DNA of 64,000 bases from Gemmatimonadota bacterium. GTDB taxonomy: Bacteria; Gemmatimonadota; Gemmatimonadetes; Gemmatimonadales; Gemmatimonadaceae. Positions 1-9,589 of this stretch are shown here, piece by piece (the stretch's first letter is position 1; every line of letters starts with the position of its first letter). A program made the position numbers and the translations under genes. Under the pieces are notes generated by a model. It was not told the origin of the DNA and made no database searches. It saw only the letters and a list, made by a program, of their open reading frames with translations. The stretch lies in NCBI GenBank assembly GCA_003223455.1, contig QHVE01000036.1, positions 1 to 64,000 on the forward strand, read 5' to 3'.

Positions 1-1224
1 CTCGCCTGGTCGCCGGACGGAAAGCGGCTCGCTTTCATCTCGCAGCCGAGTCGTACCGAGTCGGCGCGCATCTATTCCGTCGCTGTCGCCGGCGGTGTGC
101 CGGACAACCTGCTCGGCGACTGGCGTTACGAGCCCGAGCGATTCGCGTGGTTGCCGAGCGGGGAGGTCTCTTTCTCCGCTGCGGTGGGCGGCCGCACTGC
201 GCTCTTCACTCTCGCGCCGGGGACGCGTGTCGTGCGCGAGGTGATCGGCGGCCGGCGTCGGCTCTCCGGCTTCGCGCGCGACGCGGCTCAGCGCAAGGTC
301 GCCTTCGTCGCCACGAGCCTCACGGCACCGACGGAGCTCTACGTGGCCGACGTCACCGGCAAGAACGAGCGGCGCTTGACGAGCTTCAACGACAAGCTGA
401 GCGCGGAGATCGCCTGGTCCGACGCGGAGCGATTCACCTACACGTCGGTGGGCGGCGTGGAGATCGAGGGGTGGCTGATGAAGCCCTTCGGCTACGCGCC
501 CGAGAAGAAGTATCCACTGGTGCTCTACATTCACGGAGGACCGCACTCGGCGTACGGCGAGAACTGGTTCGACGAGTTCCAGAACCTGGCCGGCGCGGGC
601 AAGTGGGTGCTGTTCACCAACCCGCGTGGCTCGGCCGGCTACGGCGCGGCGTTCACGTATGCGACGCGCGGTCGCTGGGGCGCCGAGGACTATGCGGATC
701 TCATGAAGGCGGTCGACATCGCAGCTCGGCGTCCCGATGTGGATTCGACGCGTATGGGAGTGACTGGTGGGTCCTACGGCGGCTTCATGACCGCGTGGGT
801 CACGACGAAGACCTCTCGCTTCCGAGCGGCGCAGGCGGACCGCATGATCAGCGATTGGACATACTGGTACGGCGCCGCCGACGTGCCGGGGCTCACCGAG
901 TTCGAATTCTTCGGCAAGCCGTGGGAGAACATCGCCCTCTACGATTCACTCTCGCCGATCCGCCACGCGGCACGCGTCACGACGCCGACGCTCATCGTGC
1001 AGAGCGAGGACGACTACCGCACGCCGATGGGCAACGCCGAGCTCTGGTTCATCGCCCTCAAGACGCGTGGCGTGCCCGTTGAGCTCGTGCGCTACCCGCG
1101 CTCGACGCACGAGCTGTCGCGATCGGGCGAGCCGTGGCTGCTCGTCGACCGGCTCGGCCGCCTCCGGCAGTGGTTCGACTACTGGCTGAGGGAGCAGCGT
1201 GTGGAGATGGGTGCAGCGAGGTAG
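1..1224 (+). CDS. S9 family prolyl oligopeptidase, 3' part only
   Basis: The frame is open from the first base, so the gene starts upstream of the window; only the last 407 codons are present. The first codons encode LAWSPDGKRLAF, a PD40/TolB-type beta-propeller blade, followed by more propeller and then an alpha/beta-hydrolase domain. The nucleophile elbow GGSYGGFM has its serine codon at 772-774; the acid is likely in SEDDYRTP and the catalytic histidine in RSTHELS near the C terminus. This layout is that of acylaminoacyl-peptidase/dipeptidyl-peptidase-like S9 enzymes, which cleave short peptides, often in the periplasm; localisation cannot be judged without the N terminus. The last 46 bases overlap the end of the convergent methyltransferase gene. 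Confidence 0.9.
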   Translation, partial: LAWSPDGKRLAFISQPSRTESARIYSVAVAGGVPDNLLGDWRYEPERFAWLPSGEVSFSAAVGGRTALFTLAPGTRVVREVIGGRRRLSGFARDAAQRKVAFVATSLTAPTELYVADVTGKNERRLTSFNDKLSAEIAWSDAERFTYTSVGGVEIEGWLMKPFGYAPEKKYPLVLYIHGGPHSAYGENWFDEFQNLAGAGKWVLFTNPRGSAGYGAAFTYATRGRWGAEDYADLMKAVDIAARRPDVDSTRMGVTGGSYGGFMTAWVTTKTSRFRAAQADRMISDWTYWYGAADVPGLTEFEFFGKPWENIALYDSLSPIRHAARVTTPTLIVQSEDDYRTPMGNAELWFIALKTRGVPVELVRYPRSTHELSRSGEPWLLVDRLGRLRQWFDYWLREQRVEMGAAR

Positions 1225-2450
1225 TCACTCGCTGCTCGCTCGCCGCTGGCATCGAACACCACCTGGTCGTACCACCAGAGGCGCTCGAAAAACGTCCGCG
1301 CCGCCGCACGATCGTCGCCGGCCGCAATGATCTCGCCGATGGCGCTGCACCCATCGATGGCATCGAACCATCGCTTCTCTCGCTGGTCGAGTGGCAGGAT
1401 GAGATCCGTACACTCGTGCGCGCGGTTGAGCAGCACGGCCGCCGCGCCGGCGGGCAGCCGCTCCTGCACGCAGAGCGTGTCCGACACCCTGATCGGCACG
1501 TAGCCGAGCCACGCTTCGCCATCGAAGTTGATTCCTTCATTGTGGTTCGGGCTGTCGTCGCGACGGGCGATCAGGCTGTGCCGGACCATCGTTCCCCGCA
1601 GCAGCTCTACGGCGGCGAACTGCTCCGACAGAGCGAGCTGCCCGATGTCAGTCGCCGCAGCCACCTTCGCCGCGAGACCACAATGGGGCGAGTACGGCGC
1701 CTGCCGCATCCACCGGGAGAAGGTGAACCCTCCGGCTTCGAGCAGCTCGAAGAGCTGTCCCACGGAGTAGGCGCGGTCGTGCGGGTTGAGCAGCGCATCG
1801 GCGATCGCGGCCGCACGATGGAAATCCGGCGCGTCCCGCAGGGCGCGCAGTGGATGCCCCTGAGGCAGCGAGCCGAGGATGGTGACGAGGTCGCGGATTC
1901 CCTCGTCGGTGGCCTCGATGCCGACGCGACGACAGAACTCCTGCATCATGTAGATGCCGGCGCGCCCGTACGGCGCGTACACCATGAGGTGCAGCGCACC
2001 AACCGGCTCGAGCACGCGCCGCAATGCGCGCAGCCCAGCCAGTGGGTCCGCGAGATGATGCAGCACTCCCGTGCATACGACCAGGTCGAAGCGCATCCCC
2101 AGCTCGGCCGCGCGCTCGATCGGTAGCTGGCGAACCTCGAGGTTCTCGAGGTGGTATTTGTGCTTGAGCTCTTCGGTGCAGCGCACGCTCGTCGCACTGA
2201 AGTCGATTCCCGTCACCCGCGCGGCGGGCCAACGCATGGCGTGCTTGGCCGCCTGGGACGTTCCGCATCCGGCGACGAGTATCGAGTGGTCGTCCCGGAA
2301 TGGCCGTGCGGGCCAGGACAGATGATGCTCCTGGCGCCGCAACCGTCCGTCCTTCCAGAGCGACTGGTAGCGGTCCAGGTCTTCTACGGGCGGCGGGTAT
2401 GGATACCGCTCGTAGAAGTCCTGCACGCTCGCCGCGGCGTCGGAGCGCAT
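1179..2450 (-). CDS. SAM-dependent methyltransferase with PqqD-like C-terminal domain
   Basis: 423 aa. The N-terminal half is a class I methyltransferase: motif I is degenerate (ILVAGCGTSQAA, about residues 57-68), followed by VTGIDFS (motif II) and DLVVCTGVLHHLADP (motif IV). The last third looks like a small winged-helix/PqqD-type domain (LLNRAHECTDLILPL...RWFDAIDG). Fusions of this kind occur in peptide- or polyketide-modifying enzymes, but no substrate can be inferred here. The gene lies 27 bp downstream of the arylsulfatase gene on the same strand, so the two may be co-transcribed. No clear Shine-Dalgarno precedes the ATG at 2450. Its 3' end overlaps the convergent S9 peptidase gene. Confidence 0.8.
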   Translation of the reverse strand: MRSDAAASVQDFYERYPYPPPVEDLDRYQSLWKDGRLRRQEHHLSWPARPFRDDHSILVAGCGTSQAAKHAMRWPAARVTGIDFSATSVRCTEELKHKYHLENLEVRQLPIERAAELGMRFDLVVCTGVLHHLADPLAGLRALRRVLEPVGALHLMVYAPYGRAGIYMMQEFCRRVGIEATDEGIRDLVTILGSLPQGHPLRALRDAPDFHRAAAIADALLNPHDRAYSVGQLFELLEAGGFTFSRWMRQAPYSPHCGLAAKVAAATDIGQLALSEQFAAVELLRGTMVRHSLIARRDDSPNHNEGINFDGEAWLGYVPIRVSDTLCVQERLPAGAAAVLLNRAHECTDLILPLDQREKRWFDAIDGCSAIGEIIAAGDDRAAARTFFERLWWYDQVVFDASGERAASDYLAAPISTRCSLSQ

Positions 2451-2477
2451 CGGTGAATGCGCTCGTAGCCTATCTGA

Positions 2478-4082
2478 TCATGGTTTGTCTGCCTTCTTGC
2501 CGCTCTGCTTTCTGGCCGCCGGTCGCGCAATGGACCGCGGCGTCTTCTGGCTGCCTTCCACCGCGCCGTCGTGCGCATCATGGTGCGCCCCATTGGGCGC
2601 CGTCGGCCGCGGCACCACGCTGATCTGGGCCATCACCTCGTCGAGGTTGAACGACGCGGGCTTCTGCCGAGGCGGAAACTCCTCGAACGCCTTGATTTGC
2701 TCCGCCACGGCCTTCTGCATCAGATACATCTGCGGCACATGATCCACCATCCAGTCGAAGTACGTGTTCGAGTTGAAATCGGCCCGCTCGAACGGATCCC
2801 GACGCAGGTTGACGATCGTCGGCAACCGCAGCTTCACGAACGGCTGCTGCCATTGCCGCATCTGATTCGCGTGTTGCTCGGCGAGGTGGAACTTGTAGTC
2901 GCCCACACGCACCGCGATGATCTCTCCGTCGTCGCTGAAGTAGACGAGCGCCTGCCTCGGGCTCTCCTTCACTTGTCCCGTGAAGTACGGCACCATGTTG
3001 AAGCCGTCGAGGTGCACCTTGAACTTCTTGTCTCCGACGGTGGTGCCGTTGAGCAGTCTCGTGGTGACATCGGGGTCGCCGGCGATGTCGAGCAGCGTCG
3101 GGAACATGTCGATGTGCGAGACGATGCCGTTCAGCACCGCGTTCGCCTTGATCCTGCCGGGCCAGCGAATGAAGCACGGCACCCGCCACGCGCCCTCCCA
3201 GTTGCTGTCCTTCTGCCCGCGGAACGGCGTGTTGGCGCCGTCTGGCCAGGTGTCGTTCTCCGGACCGTTGTCGGTGGAGTACATGACGATGGTGTTGTCC
3301 GTGACTCCGAGCTCGTCGAGCTTCGCCAGGAGCTCACCGATCTGCTCGTCGTGGACGACCATGCGATCGCTGTACGGATCCTGTCCACTCTTGCCGAGGT
3401 TCTTCTCGGCGACGTGCGTCCGGAAGTGCATGGCCGTCGAGTTGTACCAGAGGAAGAACGGCTTGTCGGCCTTGACCTGTCTTTCGACCCAGTCGATGGC
3501 TTTCGCCGTGATCTCCTCGTCGATCGTCTCCATCCGCTTCTTCGTCAACGGGCCCGTGTCCGTGATCGTCTGCCCGCCCTTCCCGTCGGAGACGCAGTGC
3601 AGAACGCCGCGAGGACCGAACTCCTTCTTGAACGCCGGATCCTTGGGATAGTCGGGCAGCTCCGGCTCCTCCTCGGCGTTCAGGTGATACAGATTGCCGA
3701 AGAACTCGTCGAAGCCATGTACGGTCGGCAGGTATTCGTCGCGGTCACCGAGGTGGTTCTTCCCGAATTGGCCGGTTGCATAGCCGAGCGGCTTGAGCAA
3801 CTCGGCGATCGTCGGATCCTCCGCCTGGAGGCCCACCGTCGCGCCAGGCATTCCGACCTTGGTGAGGCCCGTACGGATCGGGTTCTGCCCCGTGATGAAG
3901 CAGGCACGGCCAGCCGTGCAGCTCTGCTGGCTGTAGTAGTCGGTGAAAGTGACGCCCTCCTCCGCGATGCGATCGATGTTCGGCGTGCGATAACCCATCA
4001 TGCCACGACTGAAGTGGCTGATGTTCCAGATGCCGATGTCATCGCCCCAGAGAATCACAATGTTCGGCTTCTTCGTTGCCAT
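2478..4082 (-). CDS. Type I arylsulfatase
   Basis: 534 aa. Residues about 6-16 (NIVILWGDDIG) carry the metal-binding Asp pair of the alkaline phosphatase/sulfatase fold. SCTAGRAC contains the sulfatase signature C-x-A-x-R; Cys55 would be converted to formylglycine by a separate maturase. TDNGPEND supplies further metal ligands. The frame stays open upstream to 4217, but the ATG at 4082 is preceded by AAGGAG with 7-nt spacing and begins directly with the conserved N terminus, so I chose it. No signal peptide is visible, which is unusual for a polysaccharide sulfatase, so a cytoplasmic role on small sulfate esters is possible. The C terminus is Lys/Arg/Pro-rich. Substrate unknown. Confidence 0.9.
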   Translation of the reverse strand: MATKKPNIVILWGDDIGIWNISHFSRGMMGYRTPNIDRIAEEGVTFTDYYSQQSCTAGRACFITGQNPIRTGLTKVGMPGATVGLQAEDPTIAELLKPLGYATGQFGKNHLGDRDEYLPTVHGFDEFFGNLYHLNAEEEPELPDYPKDPAFKKEFGPRGVLHCVSDGKGGQTITDTGPLTKKRMETIDEEITAKAIDWVERQVKADKPFFLWYNSTAMHFRTHVAEKNLGKSGQDPYSDRMVVHDEQIGELLAKLDELGVTDNTIVMYSTDNGPENDTWPDGANTPFRGQKDSNWEGAWRVPCFIRWPGRIKANAVLNGIVSHIDMFPTLLDIAGDPDVTTRLLNGTTVGDKKFKVHLDGFNMVPYFTGQVKESPRQALVYFSDDGEIIAVRVGDYKFHLAEQHANQMRQWQQPFVKLRLPTIVNLRRDPFERADFNSNTYFDWMVDHVPQMYLMQKAVAEQIKAFEEFPPRQKPASFNLDEVMAQISVVPRPTAPNGAHHDAHDGAVEGSQKTPRSIARPAARKQSGKKADKP

Positions 4083-4482
4083 GTGCGGACTCCTTGTCGT
4101 GCGCGGTTTGGCCGGCTGAGCCGCCACGCGTGGCGAGATGGCGGAGGACGCGGTAGCTCGAAGGCCGGCGGGCAAGTCGAAGAGCTTAGGCTCGGCGACC
4201 ACCCGGTTCCGTGGCACTTTGGTCCAATGGGACGTCGCGATGCCTCAGCGGCCGATTCGGCCGTTACCGACACTCAGCGCGCCGAGCGCTTGCCGAGCTA
4301 GGCATCCTCGATGGCGACGAACTTCCTGCCGCCGACGTGCAGCATCGCCGCCTGCCGTCGACGACCTTGTCAACGTTTCGCAGCTGCGCTATTCCACTCA
4401 CCGTGCCCCGCCGACGCCGGCCCGTTGCACACCGCGGTGACCCGCTCGTCGCCGCCTCATTACCAGAAACACGGAGGCACAC
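4083..4482. other. Non-coding interval between divergent genes
   Basis: 400 bp between the arylsulfatase start (minus) and the GV-repeat gene (plus). No ORF here looks coding. It must hold both promoters. The only structure I see is a perfect 15-bp palindrome, CGGCCGA-T-TCGGCCG, at 4249-4263, which could be an operator or chance in GC-rich DNA. GGAGG at 4473-4477 is the ribosome binding site of the GTG start at 4483. Confidence 0.6.
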
Positions 4483-5937
4483 GTGCCCAGCGTCACCGGT
4501 GTCGATGACGGCGATGGATTTGGCGTGAAAGGTCAGAGCGCGACCGGGTCGGGTGTGGTGGGCGACGGCGCGGCGTGGGCGGGCGTGTCGGCGTCGAGCG
4601 TGTCGGGCGCGGGCGTTTCGGCATTCAGCGACACCGGCCCGGGAGTGCTCACCGTCAGCAACTCCGGTCCCGCGGTGTCCGCCGAGAGCGTCAAAGGCAC
4701 CGGAGTGATCGGCAAGAGCGGGGACGGCGCCGGCGTGGTAGGCGAGGGGCCGGCATGGGCGGGGGTCGTCGCGCGCAGCGAGACCGGCTCGGGGCTCTCG
4801 GCGTTCAGCGATTCGGGCGCGGGCGTGCTCACCACGAGCAACTCGGGCGCCGCCGTCTCAGCGCAGAGTGTCGACGGCGTCGGCGTCGACAGTCGCTCCG
4901 ATCACGGCGTCGCCGTGAAGGCCAGCTCGGGCGACGCGGTCGCCGTGGCGGCCGACAGTCAGGGACGCGAAGCCGTCACCGGCATCACCCCGTCACCCGA
5001 TCATGCGGCACTCGCCGGCACCAATACCGCGCTCGGAAACGGTACGGGCGTGTCGGGCCGTGCCGACGGTCGCGACGGCGTCGGCGTCGTCGGCGAATGC
5101 GCGCTCGGCGACGACAGCATCGGCGTGCTGGGGCGCAGCACCGAGGGGCGCGGCGTGGTCGGCATCGCGACGTCGTACAACGGCGTCGAAGGCGCGACGG
5201 TCGATGGCGTCGCCGTGTACGGCGCCGTGACGCGCACCGAGCGCGACGAGGGGGGGACTGGCCGCGGCGTGGTCGGCGTCGCCATTTCCGCCACCGGTGT
5301 GGAAGGCCAGAGCGAGACCGGCACCGGCGTGTGGGGAGAGAGCGTGGACGGCGACGGGGTCCATGGCGTCTCGAGCTCCGAGAGCTTCTCCGCCGTCGCG
5401 GGCATCCAACTCAATCCGCGCAGCACGGGCGCCGGAATCTACGGCGAGCACAAGGGCCAGGGGCCGGCAGGCTTCTTCCGCGGCAACGTCGTGGTGACCG
5501 GTCATCTCGAGTTCGCCGGCGCGGACTGCGCCGAGGAGTTCGACGTGGCCGAGGGAGTCCACGGCGCCGTCGTCGCGCCGGGCACGGTGATGACCCTCGA
5601 CGCGAACGGCGCGCTGTGTCCCAGCCGCGATGCGTACGACCGGCGGGTGGCTGGCGTCGTCGCGGGCGCGGGCGACCTGCGCCCCGGTATCGTCCTCGGT
5701 CGCGACGCCCGGGCCACCGCGCGCGTGCCGGTCGCGCTCATCGGCCGCGTGTACTGCTGCGTGGACGCGAGCTTCGGCGCCATCCAGGTCGGCGACCTGC
5801 TCACGACCTCCACCGTCCCTGGCCACGCGATGAAGGCGAGCGATCCGCAGCGCGCGTTCGGCGCCGTGCTCGGCAAATCGATGCGCTCGCTCGAGCGCGG
5901 CCGCGCGCTCATTCCCATTCTCGTCGCGCTGCAGTAG
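4483..5937 (+). CDS. GV/GS-repeat fibre-like protein with conserved C-terminal domain
   Basis: 484 aa from a GTG with GGAGG 5 nt upstream. Residues about 10-330 are a continuous run of short repeats of the type GxGVxGxSxxG (for example GTGVIGKSGDGAGVVGE), with beta-solenoid or fibre periodicity. After GFFRGNVVVTGHLEF comes a C-terminal domain of about 150 aa: DCAEEFDVAEG, PGTVMTLDANGAL, YDRRVAGVVAGAGD, VPVALIGRVYCCVDA, VGDLLTTSTVPGHAMKA, ending GRALIPILVALQ. This tail is widespread in bacterial and phage repeat proteins and resembles the autoproteolytic intramolecular chaperone domains of tail spikes, but I cannot show cleavage. There is no signal peptide. It forms a transcription unit with the next gene, 9 bp downstream. 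Confidence 0.8.
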   Translation: MPSVTGVDDGDGFGVKGQSATGSGVVGDGAAWAGVSASSVSGAGVSAFSDTGPGVLTVSNSGPAVSAESVKGTGVIGKSGDGAGVVGEGPAWAGVVARSETGSGLSAFSDSGAGVLTTSNSGAAVSAQSVDGVGVDSRSDHGVAVKASSGDAVAVAADSQGREAVTGITPSPDHAALAGTNTALGNGTGVSGRADGRDGVGVVGECALGDDSIGVLGRSTEGRGVVGIATSYNGVEGATVDGVAVYGAVTRTERDEGGTGRGVVGVAISATGVEGQSETGTGVWGESVDGDGVHGVSSSESFSAVAGIQLNPRSTGAGIYGEHKGQGPAGFFRGNVVVTGHLEFAGADCAEEFDVAEGVHGAVVAPGTVMTLDANGALCPSRDAYDRRVAGVVAGAGDLRPGIVLGRDARATARVPVALIGRVYCCVDASFGAIQVGDLLTTSTVPGHAMKASDPQRAFGAVLGKSMRSLERGRALIPILVALQ

Positions 5938-5946
5938 GAGCAAGCC

Positions 5947-8481
5947 ATGTCGACGATCAGGCCATACTACCACCGCCGGAAGTTTGCGCCCACCCTCGGC
6001 GAGGAGGACTTCGCCTCCGATGGACGCTACGTCGATCTCGCGCCCATCCCGATACCGGAGTTCGACTCCACCCCGGATCCCGTGGCGCGCGCCGAGGCGA
6101 GCTACGACGACCGTGCCGCCGCGGTGATCTCTGCGGCGGCGGGCCTCGGCGACGTGAACGTCGTGATCGGCAAGTCGTGGCCCAAGCTCCGGTACTGGAC
6201 ATCCATCACCTGGACGGGCATCGGCCCGTTCGCGACACCGTCGGAGCCCTGGTTCCACGACTACGACCTGTGCGAGTTCAAGTGGACGAAGCCGCGCGGC
6301 GGCGTTCGGCTCATGCGCGGCGCCAAGTGTCTCTCGGTGATGGCGTACCTCGACTTCTTTCCGAACAGCAGCTACGGCAACCTTCGCAGCTTCGTCTCGT
6401 CGGTGATCCCCTACGCGAGCCCCGGCTATTGCGGCAGCTTCGGGGCGGGCGTCGGCGGCACGTTCGATCTCCTCGACAATCCGTCGGAGGGGAACTACGA
6501 CATGAACCAGATGCACCTGATCCCGATGGCCTACGCATACTTCGACGATCTCGACTCCGTCGGACGCGAACGGCTGATCACGGTGCTCCTGGCGCGCGGC
6601 CGCATCCACCGCCCGAACCGTCCCGAGCTGCTCACCAGCGGCTCCCTTCCGAACGACTGGTCGCGCGCGGGCTTCATCAGCCCCCTCGGCGCGCACAAGG
6701 ACATCGGCGAGACCGAGAATCACATCCTCATGATGCTGACCACTCGGTACCTCACCAACCAGCTGCTCTTCCAGCGCGACCGCCAGCTGAAGCACGACAA
6801 CCGGCGCAACGGGAGCGACGACGTCCCGTCGTGCTTCAGCCTCGTGCTCTCGCTGCTGCGCAACATCCTCCGCGACGACTTCTCGGAGTACAACGCCAAG
6901 GGCTATCAGGAGGAGACGCGCTGGGCGCTGCTGAATCTCTGCTCGTACGCCTACGATCACGAGGTGCGGCTGGCGGCGCGGATGGCGCTCGACTACGTGT
7001 CGGCGCACATGGCCGTCTCGTCGAACGATCTCCGTCGCATGCTGCCCTTTCGGCGGCGGAACGAGGGGGACAAGGTGGCCCGCGGGAGCGACGGCATCAT
7101 GAAGGTGTCGCTCATCGGCCATTCGGGCGCCGATCCCCTGGCACCGTACTTCGCGCTGCAGGCCGGCAATACGCGCTCGTGTGTGGTGCTCACGGAGACG
7201 AGCATCCCGCTCGGCATCGGCGGGCAGACCGTCTCGTCCACTCCGTGGAGCACGTGGGGAATGGAGGGGAGTCATCAGGAGCTCTCCCTCGAGCTGCTCG
7301 GCGAGTACCGCCTGCCGCCGCTCCTTCTCGACCTGTTCGTGAACGACGCGCACCGCCGCTTCTTCCAGCGACTACACCGGCGGCCCAGGAACGAGACCGG
7401 CGGCCATCGCAACGTCGACAACATGGAGATCTACGCCGGCTCCCCCAGCTATCTGATCACCGCCGGCGGCTCGGCAGCGACATATGCGATCGATCCGCAC
7501 TTCGCCGGCATCGTGATGGGGGATCAGTCCCAGCAGCTCGGCGTTGCCGTGACCACATCGTTCATCCCTACGACGACCTTCGGGGGAAAGCGCACGCTCG
7601 TCGACCGCGCCACCCAGGTGATCCAGCTCGGCAGCTTCTCCCAGGTTCCGCCAGGCTTCCCGAATCCAGGCTGCTCACTGAACTACGGCGTCGCCCCGGA
7701 CTTCGCTTGTGGGCACCAGATCTTCCTTCCCAACTGGACCGGGATCCCGAAGGGAGCGAGCGGCTTTCGGTTCGTCGATCAGCGCTCCGTTTCGACCGGC
7801 ACCGGGCGATCACCGGGCTTCTTTCTCGCCGTGCTGCAGGACGACGGGATGGCGGTGCTGGAAGCGCTGGACACCTGGCTGCATCCCGAGGTGTCGTGGG
7901 AGCAGTTCCAGGCCGGCGTGCTGGCGCGCAACGGCGGGCTCACGCTCGCGAGCGGTGCGACGAAGAAGTACGTCACCACCAATGGGAGCAGTATCGAGTT
8001 CGTGATCTGGGGCGCATGGGAGCGCGGAGACGCCATGTTCGGGGCGGAGGTGCTGTCGGTGACCTACGGCTCCGACGCCGCCGACGCGATGGGCGATGCG
8101 GCGAGCACGCCGAACCATTTCCTCAACGGGACCATCATGAACAGCGGTCCTGAGGCGGTGATCCAGATCCGAAACCCCTTCCTCGGCACCAGGATCCGGT
8201 TGGACATGTCGGACAAGTGGCACCCTCGCCGCACCGACGAGCACGGCGCAGTGGAATCGGCCGGATCGGGAGAGGAAGTCTGGGCGGACTTCGACTGGAC
8301 CGGCGCCGAGGAGGGAGACTGCTGCCGCCCCTTCGCGACGTTGGCCGCGGCGAGCAACGCCGTTCGCGCCCACGGCACGATCCGCATGATCCCGAGCGAG
8401 AGCAGCGAGCGCGTTCCGATCGGGGTGTCGAAGCGGTTCCGGATGGTGGCGCCGATCGGCGGCGTGAAGATCGGCGTGTAG
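5947..8481 (+). CDS. Large protein of unknown function, possible alpha/alpha-toroid enzyme
   Basis: 844 aa; the ATG lies 9 bp after the stop of the repeat gene and its ribosome binding site (TAGGAG) overlaps that stop, so the two are co-translated. I do not recognise a named family. The middle (about residues 190-400) is rich in amphipathic helices and has GETENHILMM with His259 and Asn258, a pattern like the helical toroid of polysaccharide lyases and heparinases; the C-terminal half looks beta-rich with many Gly/Thr. This would fit a lyase-like two-domain architecture, but that is inference from sequence texture. There is no signal peptide or membrane segment. Pairing with a fibre-like protein suggests a shared structure or surface target. 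Confidence 0.75.
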   Translation: MSTIRPYYHRRKFAPTLGEEDFASDGRYVDLAPIPIPEFDSTPDPVARAEASYDDRAAAVISAAAGLGDVNVVIGKSWPKLRYWTSITWTGIGPFATPSEPWFHDYDLCEFKWTKPRGGVRLMRGAKCLSVMAYLDFFPNSSYGNLRSFVSSVIPYASPGYCGSFGAGVGGTFDLLDNPSEGNYDMNQMHLIPMAYAYFDDLDSVGRERLITVLLARGRIHRPNRPELLTSGSLPNDWSRAGFISPLGAHKDIGETENHILMMLTTRYLTNQLLFQRDRQLKHDNRRNGSDDVPSCFSLVLSLLRNILRDDFSEYNAKGYQEETRWALLNLCSYAYDHEVRLAARMALDYVSAHMAVSSNDLRRMLPFRRRNEGDKVARGSDGIMKVSLIGHSGADPLAPYFALQAGNTRSCVVLTETSIPLGIGGQTVSSTPWSTWGMEGSHQELSLELLGEYRLPPLLLDLFVNDAHRRFFQRLHRRPRNETGGHRNVDNMEIYAGSPSYLITAGGSAATYAIDPHFAGIVMGDQSQQLGVAVTTSFIPTTTFGGKRTLVDRATQVIQLGSFSQVPPGFPNPGCSLNYGVAPDFACGHQIFLPNWTGIPKGASGFRFVDQRSVSTGTGRSPGFFLAVLQDDGMAVLEALDTWLHPEVSWEQFQAGVLARNGGLTLASGATKKYVTTNGSSIEFVIWGAWERGDAMFGAEVLSVTYGSDAADAMGDAASTPNHFLNGTIMNSGPEAVIQIRNPFLGTRIRLDMSDKWHPRRTDEHGAVESAGSGEEVWADFDWTGAEEGDCCRPFATLAAASNAVRAHGTIRMIPSESSERVPIGVSKRFRMVAPIGGVKIGV

Positions 8482-8571
8482 CGGCTGACCTCCGACGCTT
8501 CAAACCTTTTGCGGGCGCGGGGAATCCAAGTGCAGTGGCCATCTGCCGCCAACCCTCTGCTCTGGAGCGCC

Positions 8572-9555
8572 ATGTCGCGAGTCTCCCGAACCCGTGTCGG
8601 ACATTACGCTCGGCGATCCTCGCCCGCGCTCTTCCTGCTGCTGTTGGCGACCGTTTCATCGGCTGCGGTCGCGCAGAGCTCTGACCGGGGCACGTGGCAG
8701 ATCTATTACGAGACCACACGCGAGCGCGTCGAGCTCACGTTCGAGCATCATGAATACGGAGACCGGCGGCACGGGACGACGTCCTTCGGTGTGCGCCCCG
8801 CAGAATTGCACGGCCTTCCTCCGTCCCAGCTCTCGTCCTACAGTGGGCCGGCCAGCTTCCGGCTGGTAAGGGATGCCGGCACGTTCAACTTCGAGGGACA
8901 GTTACGCGACGGTCGCGGGAACGGCTTCTTCACCTTCTCGCCTGATGCTCGGTTCCCGCAGCAGCTTGCTTCACGCGGTTACGAGCGGCCGACCAGCGAC
9001 CAGCAATACTGGCTGGCGCTGCACGACGTGGGCTACGCGATGCTCGACGAGCTGCGCGCGCAAGGCTACGACCGTCCGTCCGTCACGCAGCTCGTCGTCA
9101 TGGGGATGCACGGTGTCGACCTCGACTACATGAGATCACTCAGCAGCGCCGGATACCGCGTCGGCACCACACGGCGGCTCGTCATGCTTCGGGACCACGG
9201 AGTGACCCGCGACTTCATCGACGGTCTGCGCGACGAGGGATACAAGAATCTTACCCTCGACGATCTTCAGGAGCTGCGCGACCACGGCGTGACTCCGGAT
9301 TTCATCGCGTCGCTGCGGCGATTCGGCTTTCGTGGCCTGACGACCGATCAGCTCCTCGAGGCACGCGATCATGGAGTCACGGAATCCTTCATCGAGGATT
9401 TCCGGGATCTGGGTTACACCGGCGTGAGTCTCCGTGATTTCGTCAGACTGCGCGATCACGGTGTCACGGTCGGGTATGCGCGCCGGGTCCGCTCGACCGA
9501 GGGGCGACTGTTGAGCGTCGGGGAGCTCATCCCGCGCCGAGACCGCGGTGATTGA
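8572..9555 (+). CDS. Secreted protein with RDHGVT helical repeats
   Basis: 327 aa from the ATG at 8572 (GGAG just upstream); an in-frame codon at 8509 would add 21 residues with no purpose. An N-terminal signal peptide ends near AVAQSS. The first half is beta-rich. The second half holds consecutive repeats of about 30 aa of the form LRDHGVTxDFIxxLRxxGYxxLTxDDL; four units are clear, with weaker ones before. Each predicts a pair of short helices, so the domain is probably an alpha-solenoid. In soil bacteria such repeats occur alone or after BlaR1/M56-type sensor peptidases; here the protein stands alone and exported. Function unknown. Confidence 0.8.
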   Translation: MSRVSRTRVGHYARRSSPALFLLLLATVSSAAVAQSSDRGTWQIYYETTRERVELTFEHHEYGDRRHGTTSFGVRPAELHGLPPSQLSSYSGPASFRLVRDAGTFNFEGQLRDGRGNGFFTFSPDARFPQQLASRGYERPTSDQQYWLALHDVGYAMLDELRAQGYDRPSVTQLVVMGMHGVDLDYMRSLSSAGYRVGTTRRLVMLRDHGVTRDFIDGLRDEGYKNLTLDDLQELRDHGVTPDFIASLRRFGFRGLTTDQLLEARDHGVTESFIEDFRDLGYTGVSLRDFVRLRDHGVTVGYARRVRSTEGRLLSVGELIPRRDRGD

Positions 9556-9589
9556 GTCAGCGTGTCGCGAGAGTGCGCGTTTCGCCAGA

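Noticed and set aside
4249-4263. Palindrome CGGCCGATTCGGCCG as an operator
   Set aside because: Perfect but GC-rich and single; chance cannot be excluded, so it is only noted in the intergenic entry.
4993-7353. 786-aa minus-strand open frame
   Set aside because: It is the reverse shadow of the GV-repeat and 844-aa genes; composition is His/Arg/Ala rich with no motifs, and the plus-strand frames have ribosome binding sites and conserved domains.
4575-8153. 1192-aa plus-strand open frame
   Set aside because: Arg/Gly-rich translation of the wrong frame over two clear genes; caused by high GC.
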